From an uncultured Clostridia bacterium (GTDB lineage Bacteria > Bacillota > Clostridia > Oscillospirales > Ruminococcaceae), in NCBI GenBank assembly GCA_947383835.1, contig CANDEV010000019.1:1-52704 (forward strand): 52,704 nucleotides of DNA, read 5' to 3'. Numbering within the stretch: position 1 is the stretch's first letter; every line of letters begins with the position of its first letter. Both the position numbers and the translations under genes were made by a program. Shown in pieces: positions 1 to 7,313 of the stretch. The notes beneath the pieces are model-generated. The model worked only from the letters and a program-made list of their open reading frames with translations, was not told the DNA's origin and did no database searches.

Positions 1-343
1 CCTGAAAACTATCCTTACCCAAAAGCGGCAAAGCAACATTTCCTGTAATGGCAACCATTGGAATACTGTCCATATAAGCTGTTGCAAGTCCCGTGACAAG
101 ATTTGTCGCACCCGGACCTGATGTGGCAATAACAACTCCTGTTTTGCCGGTCGTGCGGGAATAGCCGTCCGCCGCATGAGAAGCTCCCTGCTCGTGGGAA
201 GTAAGAATATGCGTAATTTTGTCGCTGTAGTCGTAAAGCGCGTCGTAAATGTTGAGGACTGCGCCTCCGGGGTAGCCGAAAACCGTGTCCACACCCTGTT
301 CCAAAAGACATTCCAAAATAATCTGCGAACCGTTTAAAATCAT
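1..343 (-). CDS. ilvB: Acetolactate synthase large subunit, N-terminal part (runs off left edge)
   Basis: ThDP-dependent enzyme that condenses two pyruvates, or pyruvate and 2-oxobutyrate, in the first shared step of valine, leucine and isoleucine synthesis. About 114 N-terminal residues are present. They show the conserved FGYPGGAVLNIYDAL stretch, the catalytic-Glu region HEQGASHAADGYSR, and GVVIATSGPGATNLVTGLA typical of the PYR domain. The ATG at 343 follows GGGAGA on the minus strand. The gene sits directly behind a T-box leader (361-646), so expression probably responds to uncharged tRNA. The C-terminal part is outside the window. Family call is firm; a paralogue such as a catabolic acetolactate synthase is less likely given the T-box. 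Confidence 0.93.
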   Translation of the reverse strand, partial: MILNGSQIILECLLEQGVDTVFGYPGGAVLNIYDALYDYSDKITHILTSHEQGASHAADGYSRTTGKTGVVIATSGPGATNLVTGLATAYMDSIPMVAITGNVALPLLGKDSFQ

Positions 344-360
344 AATTATCTCCCTTTCAG

Positions 361-646
361 ATAAAATAAAAACCTTCACCTCAAGATAAAATCAAGAGGT
401 GAAGGTGTAAAATACAACTCCACGGTACCACTCTCGTTCGGCAATTAAAATGCCGCACTCTGCCGTATCAAACAATACGCTTCTCTGTAACGGGAGAACC
501 CCGTTCCGTCCTACTTGGGAAAACCGTTCGTCGGAAAGCTCCGAGGTGATATATTATCGGCGGAAAAATACTGCCTCGCACCAATCGGCAGCTCTCTGAA
601 ATTTTCACAGTCCGTTTTGCTCCTCATCAAAGCCTTTGCAAATATT
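361..646 (-). promoter_or_regulatory. T-box leader riboswitch upstream of ilvB, probable Ile specifier
   Basis: On the minus strand the T-box sequence AGAGTGGTACCGTGGAG lies at 434-418. It is followed by a strong terminator hairpin (arms at about 396-406 and 372-382) with a T-rich tail at 361-371, ending just before the ilvB RBS. Upstream, 640-540 can fold as a Stem I with an AGAGAG distal-loop motif near 597-592. The best specifier candidate is ATC followed by A at 550-547 (isoleucine), which suits a branched-chain amino acid gene. Uncharged tRNA should stabilise the antiterminator. The specifier was assigned by eye and not by structure alignment. Confidence 0.9.
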
Positions 647-652
647 GATATT

Positions 653-681
653 ATGATACCACCGACATTTATTTTTGTCAA
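653..681 (-). promoter_or_regulatory. Promoter of the T-box/ilvB transcript
   Basis: Minus strand TTGACA (681-676), a 17-bp spacer and TATCAT (658-653). This would start transcription near 646, just before T-box Stem I. Confidence 0.75.
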
Positions 682-714
682 TGAATTTTTTGTTAATTTT
701 TTGCTGATTGTACT

Positions 715-1416
715 TTAAAAATAAAACTCTTCAATTTTCTTCAGCAAATCCTTTTTATCTATATCTCCCCAGAAAATGCCGTGTATTACCTCTGTTCCAT
801 TTTTTATGGAAAATTCTTTAATTTCACCAAATTCGCCCCATCCGCTATATCCATCGTCACTATTTATTACAAAGGCTTTGATTTTTCCATAGTCTATATA
901 ATCATTTCCATCAATTATATATTTTGAATATATTCGTTCATAAAGGCACTCCGCATTACCCTCAAAGAAAAAATTATTATATTCATATTGAAGCAAGCAT
1001 TCATCGTCATTTTCAGAACCAAATTCCTTTTCTATATATTCAAAACATTCATTTGTCATAATGCTGTTATAATACTTGATTTGTCCAACTGACTCGTATG
1101 CATTATTTTTAAAATCCTTTATTTTCATACATTCCGAGTTTACATAGTCTACTTCAATTTTCATTGTCTTTATATTTTTCATATCGTAATGCAATATAAG
1201 CTGCCACATAATTATCAATAAAACAAATGAAACCACTACGCCTATTACGGCTTTTTTATTTTTATATGGCGCTAAGCAGATTATTATATGTAGAAGTGGC
1301 GTCAAAAGCAAATAAGGATAATCATAATAAACCAGCGTACAGCTAATTAAATAAAAAATACAAAGTATGTGCAAAAAAGCAGACAGCATAATCCAAATAA
1401 ATTTCCGTTTTGTCAT
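715..1416 (-). CDS. Hypothetical membrane protein, 233 aa
   Basis: Family not recognised. The N-terminal ~85 residues contain about three hydrophobic segments (around 8-28, 33-50 and 55-75). A charged, Tyr/Glu-rich domain of about 150 residues follows, with no catalytic motif I can name. The start is well supported by AAGGAGG eight bases upstream of the ATG. Codon use is AT-rich compared with the neighbours. It lies between the T-box promoter of ilvB and the ECF-like membrane gene, and nothing links it functionally to either. It may be an accessory gene. Confidence 0.6.
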   Translation of the reverse strand: MTKRKFIWIMLSAFLHILCIFYLISCTLVYYDYPYLLLTPLLHIIICLAPYKNKKAVIGVVVSFVLLIIMWQLILHYDMKNIKTMKIEVDYVNSECMKIKDFKNNAYESVGQIKYYNSIMTNECFEYIEKEFGSENDDECLLQYEYNNFFFEGNAECLYERIYSKYIIDGNDYIDYGKIKAFVINSDDGYSGWGEFGEIKEFSIKNGTEVIHGIFWGDIDKKDLLKKIEEFYF

Positions 1417-1471
1417 AGTAATAACCTCCTTGAAGTAATAACACTACAGACGCTTCAAATATAAGATGTAT

Positions 1472-1640
1472 TCATGCCCATCGCTTTGGTATTCCTCGTA
1501 TTTGTATTAGGCTTAAATTTTCAGAGATCATGCCGTCAATATCGTTGTAATCAAAAACTCTGTAAGTCTCGGCAGTTTGTTTACGGTAATTTTTCTTACG
1601 GTTCAAATCTTTTAGAAATATTTCATAAAATTTCTTATTT
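1472..1640 (-). other. Open reading fragment without a good start, possible gene remnant
   Basis: On the minus strand a frame stays open for about 55 codons between the end of the membrane gene at 1635 and a TGA at 1474-1472. The deduced peptide is hydrophilic and protein-like, with pieces such as NYRKQTAETYRVFDY and NLSLIQIRGIPKRWA. There is no ATG with an RBS; a TTG at 1606 is the only early start candidate. It may be the tail of a decayed gene or chance. Nothing else is seen between 1417 and 1634. Confidence 0.2.
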
Positions 1641-2177
1641 GAATTTTCTCAAAAAAGTAGGTCTGAACCATTTTACATAACAGGCTGTGACCAACGTAAG
1701 GGTGTAGTCGTAAAAAAGAAAAATAAGATTTCCGCCCACCAGTAGCGCGGGTATGAGCCATTCGTTGTAAAATCCGAATTCCTCAAAAAGATCAAGAGTG
1801 CCCAAAATATTCATAAGTACATAGAAAATTATCACTACCGAAATATTAAAAGCCGCAAGCTTGCACAGCCAGCCTAAAAGCTTCTTTTTGATTTTTTCAA
1901 AATAAGCCTTAGCAACTGGGTAATAACCGAAAAGAAGCGTAAAAAACAGCCAGGCTTCTTTATCGGGTGTAACAAAAAAAGCAAGGACTGCTACAACAGC
2001 GTATGTTACAAACGCCCATGAACAGCTTACTTCAACGGCAACCACCGTTATCAACATTCCCGCAAAAAGCGGCAGAGTCATATTAAGCGGGGGAAACACC
2101 GCCGTCAGGAACATCAGTACCAAACATAACGCAGCAACTATTCCGCCCAATGAAACCTTATAGCTGACTTTTTTCAA
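1635..2177 (-). CDS. Predicted integral membrane protein, ECF-transporter S-component-like
   Basis: 180 residues with about five or six hydrophobic helices. The N-terminus (KVSLGGIVAALCLVLMFLTA) and the FPPLNMTLPLFAGM segment resemble small substrate-binding S components of ECF vitamin transporters and related membrane proteins. No substrate can be read from the sequence, and no riboswitch or ECF ATPase gene lies nearby. Minus strand GAAAGGAAA precedes the ATG. It lies about 30 bp downstream of the J-like protein gene and is probably co-transcribed with it. The family assignment is by general appearance only. Confidence 0.6.
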   Translation of the reverse strand: MKKVSYKVSLGGIVAALCLVLMFLTAVFPPLNMTLPLFAGMLITVVAVEVSCSWAFVTYAVVAVLAFFVTPDKEAWLFFTLLFGYYPVAKAYFEKIKKKLLGWLCKLAAFNISVVIIFYVLMNILGTLDLFEEFGFYNEWLIPALLVGGNLIFLFYDYTLTLVTACYVKWFRPTFLRKFK

Positions 2178-2207
2178 GCCGAAACACTTTCCTTTCAGTA
2201 ATTTTTA

Positions 2208-2771
2208 TCAGCAGCAGGGTATGCAGTCTCCGCCCATACACTCGCAGCAGCAGTCAGCACAGATAAGTCCCTGGCATATATCGCATACGCCGCAGCCGCC
2301 CATTCTGCCGTCGGAACTTCCGAAGTTTGCGTTGTTTGGGTCACCTCTCATATAGCCTTTTTTATTTTCGGACATATGTCTGAATGCGGAGGCGTACTCT
2401 TGATTATACGGCTCCATGCTGCAAGCCTTGCTGAAATTTGTGTATGCTTCATTAAGCCAGCCCTTTGCATAGCAAACGCTGCCTTTCAGAAAATACCATT
2501 CGGCAGTTCTTTCGGATATAGCTTCAAGCATTGAGTCAGCGTCGTTGTAATTTCCGTTTTGTATCTGGTGGCGTACCTCCGCAAAACCGCCCGCGGCTGC
2601 CTGTTCAAAGCCGCCGCGGCGCAGATTCATTATGGAATCATATGCTTCGTCAATTTCCGCCATTTTTTCGCTGTCATCGGAAAACTGTCTTATAAGACTT
2701 TTGTATGCGGTCTTTATCTCCTCATCCGAGGCGGAGGGCATTACTCCCAAAATTCTGTAAGGGTCGTTCAT
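2208..2771 (-). CDS. J-domain-like protein lacking HPD, with Cys-rich C-terminus
   Basis: 187 residues from the ATG at 2771; an ATG at 2774 is also possible, with AAAGGAA upstream. Residues 3-52 fit a DnaJ J domain (DPYRILGVMPSASDEEIKTA then MAEIDEAYDSI), but the HPD tripeptide that stimulates DnaK is replaced by SDD at residues 31-33. The middle, roughly 60-130, looks like TPR-type helices. The last ~32 residues hold 11 cysteines (CGVCDIC, CADCCCEC, CIPCC), suggesting metal binding or clustering. It follows the DUF5685 gene by 31 bp, a pairing I associate with Clostridia. It may tether or scaffold rather than act as a true co-chaperone. Confidence 0.8.
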   Translation of the reverse strand: MNDPYRILGVMPSASDEEIKTAYKSLIRQFSDDSEKMAEIDEAYDSIMNLRRGGFEQAAAGGFAEVRHQIQNGNYNDADSMLEAISERTAEWYFLKGSVCYAKGWLNEAYTNFSKACSMEPYNQEYASAFRHMSENKKGYMRGDPNNANFGSSDGRMGGCGVCDICQGLICADCCCECMGGDCIPCC

Positions 2772-2802
2772 CATTTTAAAATAGTTCCTTTCATAAGGTA
2801 AT

Positions 2803-3687
2803 TTATTGATCTTCGGTTTCCGCGTGTTTTTCCTCTTTTTTCTTAACCAAATCGTAAAAAGCGTTTTTAAGACCGAGATAAACAATATTGTCAATTATAG
2901 GCTTGAAGCGTTTTATTTCAAGCTGTACATAGCAGTCAGCAAGCGCGCCCAGCGTGAAATTAACGCTGTCCTCGGTTTTTTTCTGTACTCGTGGAAGCTC
3001 CAAGTCATTTATAACATAATTCCCCATAATAAGCGGATTAAAGCCTCGTGTGCGGAAATCCTTTTCAATATCGTCGAAAGCGTCCGCAATGTAGATATAC
3101 CTGCCTAAAAGATAGCCGAAACGCCGCAGCAGAGGCTTTTGTTCCATGTCGTCGCTCAACCTTGAAGCAATTTCCGCAAGAATATTAGAGGACGGTTCGG
3201 AAGCCTTGTCAATTGATTTGCAGTTTTCCTTTTCAAGCTTTGCCTGCGTCTTTAGCTGTTCCGCAATATATTCCGCAAGGTCGGGATATTTTTCCGCAGC
3301 CTTTCTATAACCCTTTTTTGTAAGACCCAGCATTATCTTCGGTCCTATTTTGCCGAGAAAACGTCTGTCCTCTTCATCGTCCTTTATCTTTTCATAAATT
3401 AGAATGGAAGCTGCCGCTGCTGTGAAGTCCAAACCGTTCTCCGACACAAGGCAGGGCGTTTTTTTGAACGGATGTATAAGGCAGTGCTCAGGCTCAATAT
3501 CCGCGGGGCAGTCGTTCATAGCAAGCGCCATAAGTCCCAAAAAGGCAAAGTCGTAGCTAAGAGTCATTCTTGCGGCAAAGCCGTAGTCCTTCCCCAAAAC
3601 TTTGCACAGACCGCAGTAGGCAGCCCTGTATGTCTCATATTCACATATTCTCATATGCGGTTTGAACGGTTTTACATAGCCGAACAT
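2803..3687 (-). CDS. DUF5685 family protein
   Basis: 294 residues starting at the ATG at 3687, which follows GGAGGACGGATT. Longer in-frame starts lack an RBS and would read through the promoter at 3721-3749. The N-terminus MFGYVKPFKPHMRICEYETY with AAYCGLCK next to it is the hallmark of this uncharacterised family. The protein is mostly helical. It contains YLLGRYIYIADAFDDIEKD, reminiscent of Asp-rich helical bundles such as prenyl-synthase-type folds, though I would not claim that activity. The J-like gene follows it in the same operon. Function unknown. Confidence 0.8.
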   Translation of the reverse strand: MFGYVKPFKPHMRICEYETYRAAYCGLCKVLGKDYGFAARMTLSYDFAFLGLMALAMNDCPADIEPEHCLIHPFKKTPCLVSENGLDFTAAAASILIYEKIKDDEEDRRFLGKIGPKIMLGLTKKGYRKAAEKYPDLAEYIAEQLKTQAKLEKENCKSIDKASEPSSNILAEIASRLSDDMEQKPLLRRFGYLLGRYIYIADAFDDIEKDFRTRGFNPLIMGNYVINDLELPRVQKKTEDSVNFTLGALADCYVQLEIKRFKPIIDNIVYLGLKNAFYDLVKKKEEKHAETEDQ

Positions 3688-3720
3688 AATCCGTCCTCCA
3701 CTAAATTTTTTATTCCTATT

Positions 3721-3749
3721 ATTATAGCATATTTGCAAGAATATGTCAA
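3721..3749 (-). promoter_or_regulatory. Consensus sigma-A promoter for DUF5685 / J-like operon
   Basis: Minus strand TTGACA (3749-3744), 17-bp spacer, TATAAT (3726-3721): a full match to both hexamers. It sits right after the tyrA stop codon, so this operon can be transcribed independently of tyrA. Confidence 0.85.
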
Positions 3750-3751
3750 AT

Positions 3752-4582
3752 TCAAAGCTTTTTCGTCTCCTCTTTAAGAATGCGCCCCTCTTTAAGAAGC
3801 TCACGCAGCCTGTCATTATCGCCGTTTTGGAGAGCATCGCGGTACTCCGTAAGCTTCTCTATAATATAGTCTATCTCAAAGCAAAGCGGCTCTTTGTTTA
3901 GCATAAAAAGTGGAGTCCACATGACCTCGTTAAGCTTTGCAACACGGGTCAAGTCCTGAAAGCTGCCTGCGCTGAAACCTAACTGTTTCTGATGTGTGGG
4001 ACTTTTTATATAAGCGTTTGAAACAACGTGTGCAAGCTGGCTTGTAAAAGCGATTATTTGATCATGCTCCTCGGGAGTGGCAAAAACTACCTTTTTAAAA
4101 TGTATGGAGTAAGCAAAATCCTCCAAAAGATTAAGCTTAGCCTGCGGGACGGCAGGCGAGGGTGTAATGATAAAGCTTGCCTCGTCAAAAAGATTGTCGA
4201 GGGAGTACTCAAAGCCCGAAAATTCACGTCCTGCCATAGGGTGCGCGCCTATAAAGGTAACGTCATGACTTTGGAGAATTTCGGTAACACCGTCCACAAC
4301 AGCCTTTTTTATGCCGCAGGTGTCGATAACAATGCTGCCCTCCTTGAACTTGTCAGCATTTGCCGTGATGTAATCAATTGCATCGGTGGGGTAGAGGGAA
4401 ATAATAGTCAAGTCGGCAAGAGAAAGGTCGTCCGTCTCCTTGTCAATGGCATTCTGAGAAATAGCCATGGCAATAGTTTCCTTATTTATGTCAATTCCGT
4501 AAACAGTATGATTGGTGTGTTTTTTTATTGCCTTACAGAGCGAGCCCCCGATAAGACCAAGACCTACGGCGGTAATTATCAT
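3752..4582 (-). CDS. tyrA: Prephenate dehydrogenase
   Basis: Oxidative decarboxylation of prephenate to 4-hydroxyphenylpyruvate in tyrosine synthesis. The 276-residue protein has an N-terminal Rossmann motif (GLGLIGGSLCKAI), the IGAHPMAGRE signature around residues 115-125 containing the catalytic-type His, and HQKQLGFSAGSFQDLTRVA in the dimerisation domain. There is no fused chorismate mutase and no ACT domain, so regulation is likely elsewhere. The start at 4582 is preferred over 4591 because AAAGGA lies nine bases before the former and abuts the latter. It has its own divergent promoter at 4615-4643. Confidence 0.93.
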   Translation of the reverse strand: MIITAVGLGLIGGSLCKAIKKHTNHTVYGIDINKETIAMAISQNAIDKETDDLSLADLTIISLYPTDAIDYITANADKFKEGSIVIDTCGIKKAVVDGVTEILQSHDVTFIGAHPMAGREFSGFEYSLDNLFDEASFIITPSPAVPQAKLNLLEDFAYSIHFKKVVFATPEEHDQIIAFTSQLAHVVSNAYIKSPTHQKQLGFSAGSFQDLTRVAKLNEVMWTPLFMLNKEPLCFEIDYIIEKLTEYRDALQNGDNDRLRELLKEGRILKEETKKL

Positions 4583-4614
4583 AAAAATCATTCCTTTATG
4601 GTTTTATTATCCTA

Positions 4615-4643
4615 ATTTTAGCACTTTTACCCGCAAAAGTCAA
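4615..4643 (-). promoter_or_regulatory. tyrA promoter (minus strand)
   Basis: Minus strand TTGACT (4643-4638), 17 bp, TAAAAT (4620-4615). Its -35 box lies only 7 bp from the -35 box of the divergent plus-strand promoter. Confidence 0.75.
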
Positions 4644-4650
4644 TAGCGGG

Positions 4651-4679
4651 TTGACGTTTTATGAAAAATATGTTATAAT
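4651..4679 (+). promoter_or_regulatory. Promoter of the 4712 gene (plus strand)
   Basis: TTGACG (4651-4656), 17-bp spacer, TATAAT (4674-4679). It is back-to-back with the tyrA promoter. Confidence 0.8.
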
Positions 4680-4711
4680 TTGTACATAAAATTTCAATGG
4701 GGGGAACTTTT

Positions 4712-5995
4712 ATGGCGAAAAATAAAAAAATCATTATAGGTATTGTCTGCATAATCGCGGCTTTGTTTTTAATATTTGTACTGTTTATTATTTGGGTGTT
4801 TTTTGGTGATTCCATAAAAATAAAGGTTCAGACGGTTTTGAAAACGCCTGCGGCAAAATCGGCGGTTGTAAAGTACATAAAGGAAAAATACGGCGAAACG
4901 CCTAAAATATCCAAGGTTGAGACAATAACGCAATCAAAAGGTTTTATGTTTGCAGGCAGTTATTTTGCGGGATTTTCAATGCAGGCTGATGGCTACAAGG
5001 TATGCGTATTTTACGATGACTACAAACTGTCGGAAAAGTTTAAAAAGGGCGGCTGCTTTATCTGTGATAACCGTCAGTACGGCGATATTTGCGCCGCTGT
5101 TGAAAAACGCTTTTTTGACGACGTTACACTCGGCTCGTCATATGAGATCAACAGCTTGCATATCGAATTTGACGAGTGTCTCGAAAATCAGTTTACATCA
5201 AAATATTTTGACGGTGATATAATGAAATTTTTATCGGAGACAGCGCCGACAGTAAATGCATCGGTAACTTATGAGGGCTATCCCGAAAAGCGGGCTGAGT
5301 ACAGAGAACTTATAAGTGGTAGTCTTGACGAGATTTACGGCGTTTTGGGAGAAAACAAGACAAGAGTATCTATATTCATTCATGACCCATTGCTTGCTCT
5401 GCCCGAAGTAAAAAATAAGTATGAACACAGCAACCGCATTTACCGCATACCGAGATATGAAAAATATATGGAGCTTATTGCCTGCGGAATGACTGCGAAT
5501 AAATATTATGGGTACTCCTATTCCTCGTCAGAGAATGAACATATAATTATGCAGACCGAATTTTACCCTATTGACGAGTATACATCCATTTCTAATGATA
5601 TTTACCCTATATGTTCGGACAGTGATTTTACCTTTGCGCCTGCCGACCTTTCTGACAATACAACGGCTTACAGAGGAAGAATAAAGACAGGAACTTTAGC
5701 CGGCGAAAAAATTCTTCGTATACGAGGGGAAGGCTGGCTGCTTTCTCTTAACGAGCACCGAGGTTACGACGTTTTGCTTAGGCTTGACAGAAAGCATTAC
5801 AATATAGCTGATAGAACGGTGCCGCTTCGCGTTTATGACGGTATTGGCAATGAGCAGGGAAAAAGGTTCTACACAAGCGTAGGTTACGGAGATTATGACT
5901 CGGAGGACTGCGACTGGTATTATCTTGACGAAGAATATATGTATCTTTATATAAGTGATCTGTATGAAACATATCTGACATTTTCAGACATTTAA
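4712..5995 (+). CDS. Hypothetical membrane-anchored extracytoplasmic protein, 427 aa
   Basis: Not recognised. The ATG at 4712 follows GGGGGGAAC. After a short Lys-rich start (MAKNKK) comes one long hydrophobic segment (about residues 7-32), probably an uncleaved signal anchor. About 395 residues follow that are rich in Tyr, Asp and Glu, with no catalytic motif I can see, presumably on the outer face of the membrane. Cysteines are few and scattered. The next gene encodes a secreted penicillin-binding-like protein 51 bp downstream and is probably co-transcribed, which hints at an envelope role; that is inference from context only. Confidence 0.65.
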   Translation: MAKNKKIIIGIVCIIAALFLIFVLFIIWVFFGDSIKIKVQTVLKTPAAKSAVVKYIKEKYGETPKISKVETITQSKGFMFAGSYFAGFSMQADGYKVCVFYDDYKLSEKFKKGGCFICDNRQYGDICAAVEKRFFDDVTLGSSYEINSLHIEFDECLENQFTSKYFDGDIMKFLSETAPTVNASVTYEGYPEKRAEYRELISGSLDEIYGVLGENKTRVSIFIHDPLLALPEVKNKYEHSNRIYRIPRYEKYMELIACGMTANKYYGYSYSSSENEHIIMQTEFYPIDEYTSISNDIYPICSDSDFTFAPADLSDNTTAYRGRIKTGTLAGEKILRIRGEGWLLSLNEHRGYDVLLRLDRKHYNIADRTVPLRVYDGIGNEQGKRFYTSVGYGDYDSEDCDWYYLDEEYMYLYISDLYETYLTFSDI

Positions 5996-6046
5996 TGCTT
6001 GTCTAAAACAAAGTCCGTCCGCATAAGATTTATCGGGAGGGATATT

Positions 6047-7201
6047 ATGCGGAATTTAACTTTAAGACGGATTTTATGCATATTTTTGGCAATAATTACT
6101 TTAACGCCCTGCTTTGCTTTTGACGTTTCTTCGGAAACGGACAGGGAATACACCTTTTGCGAAATTCTCATAGAAGCCTCGGGCGGAGCGGTTATTGAAA
6201 GCGTGAACGAGGATGTTCCCGTGCCTGTGGGGACAATGGCTAAGCTTATGACGGTTCTGCTTGCCGCCGAAAAGGTGGAGACGGGGGAATGGTCTCTTGA
6301 CGACAAGCTGAAAACCTCATCATATGCAAATTCCATGCAGGGTGCACAGATATGGCTCATGCCGGGGGAGGAAATCACTGTTGACGAGCTTTTTAAGGGT
6401 GTTATTATTGGTAATGCTAATGACGCTTCTGTGGTTTTGGCGGAAAAGGTCTCGGGCAGTGAAGAAAATTTTGTCATTCTTATGAACAAGCGAGCAAAGG
6501 AGTTGGGAATGTCAAATACAATTTTCACCAACTGCAACGGCTATTATGATGATGAAAAACAAATCTCTACAGCGGAAGATATTGGAAAACTTTGCGCGGA
6601 ATTATCAAAACATGACTTTCTTAAAGGGTATTTTACTTGCTGGAGAGATTTTGTTAGATGTAAAGCTACAGAACTTGTCAATGCAAACGAGCTTGTAAAA
6701 AGCTACAAAGGAATATCAGGCTTTAAAGCGGGATATACCGATAATTCAGGGTACTGTATAGCTGCGGGAGCGGAACGTGAAGGGGTGATGTATATTTCTG
6801 TTGTACTTGGCTGTGATGACAAGGATATTAGCTTTACAGAGGCAAAAAAGCTTATGAATGCAGCTTTTTCAGGATATACGGTTTTTGTCCCTGATATGCC
6901 TAAGGATATTCCGACGGAAATATCTGTAAAGGGCGGGCTTACTTCAGAAATTTCCGTGGAATACGGTGAAGTTAAGCGAGTGGTACTTCCAAACGGGGCG
7001 GCGGCTTCGGTTACTTCAAAAGTAATAATGCCGGATTATGTTTATGCGCCCGTGAAAAAGGGCAGCAAGGTCGGGGAGATACATTTTTTTAGAAATGACA
7101 AGGTCATTTTTACTGTTGATATACTTGCAGATGAGTCAGCGGAGAAAATGACTGCACAAAAAGCAATGAGCATTTTGCTCAAAAAACTTTTAACATTTTA
7201 G
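6047..7201 (+). CDS. D-Ala-D-Ala carboxypeptidase family (PBP5/DacF-like) with altered active-site motifs
   Basis: 384 residues. The ATG at 6047 follows TCGGGAGGG. Residues 1-25 form a signal peptide; residues 30-265 align with the peptidase S11 fold of low-molecular-weight penicillin-binding proteins, and a C-terminal beta-rich domain follows. The three motifs are all changed: SxxK reads TMAK (63-66), SxN reads NAN (123-125) and KTG reads KAG (227-229). The surrounding family sequence is well kept (MQGAQIWLMPGEEITVDELF, KELGMSNTIFTNCNG, GYTDNSGYCIAAGAEREG). A Thr nucleophile could in principle retain some activity, but with all three changes a non-catalytic peptidoglycan-binding or regulatory role is plausible. 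Likely co-transcribed with the gene at 4712. Confidence 0.88.
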   Translation: MRNLTLRRILCIFLAIITLTPCFAFDVSSETDREYTFCEILIEASGGAVIESVNEDVPVPVGTMAKLMTVLLAAEKVETGEWSLDDKLKTSSYANSMQGAQIWLMPGEEITVDELFKGVIIGNANDASVVLAEKVSGSEENFVILMNKRAKELGMSNTIFTNCNGYYDDEKQISTAEDIGKLCAELSKHDFLKGYFTCWRDFVRCKATELVNANELVKSYKGISGFKAGYTDNSGYCIAAGAEREGVMYISVVLGCDDKDISFTEAKKLMNAAFSGYTVFVPDMPKDIPTEISVKGGLTSEISVEYGEVKRVVLPNGAAASVTSKVIMPDYVYAPVKKGSKVGEIHFFRNDKVIFTVDILADESAEKMTAQKAMSILLKKLLTF

Positions 7202-7251
7202 TATGTTTGAACAAAACTTTCCTTTTGGTCATTTTATATTAAGAAAAAATA

Positions 7252-7280
7252 TTGCAAAATCCGTAAATTTATAGTAATAT
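7252..7280 (+). promoter_or_regulatory. Possible pgi promoter
   Basis: TTGCAA (7252-7257), 17-bp spacer, TAATAT (7275-7280), 33 bp before the pgi start. A moderate match. Confidence 0.45.
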
Positions 7281-7313
7281 TAATTTAGGAATTTTTTTTG
7301 GAGGAGAAAGGAT

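Noticed and set aside
515..718. Plus-strand open frame of 67 codons over the ilvB leader
   Set aside because: It lies over the T-box leader and promoter, which explain the sequence; no RBS.
4028..4615. 195-codon plus-strand open frame opposite tyrA
   Set aside because: Antisense shadow of a clear tyrA gene; the translation shows no family features and no RBS.
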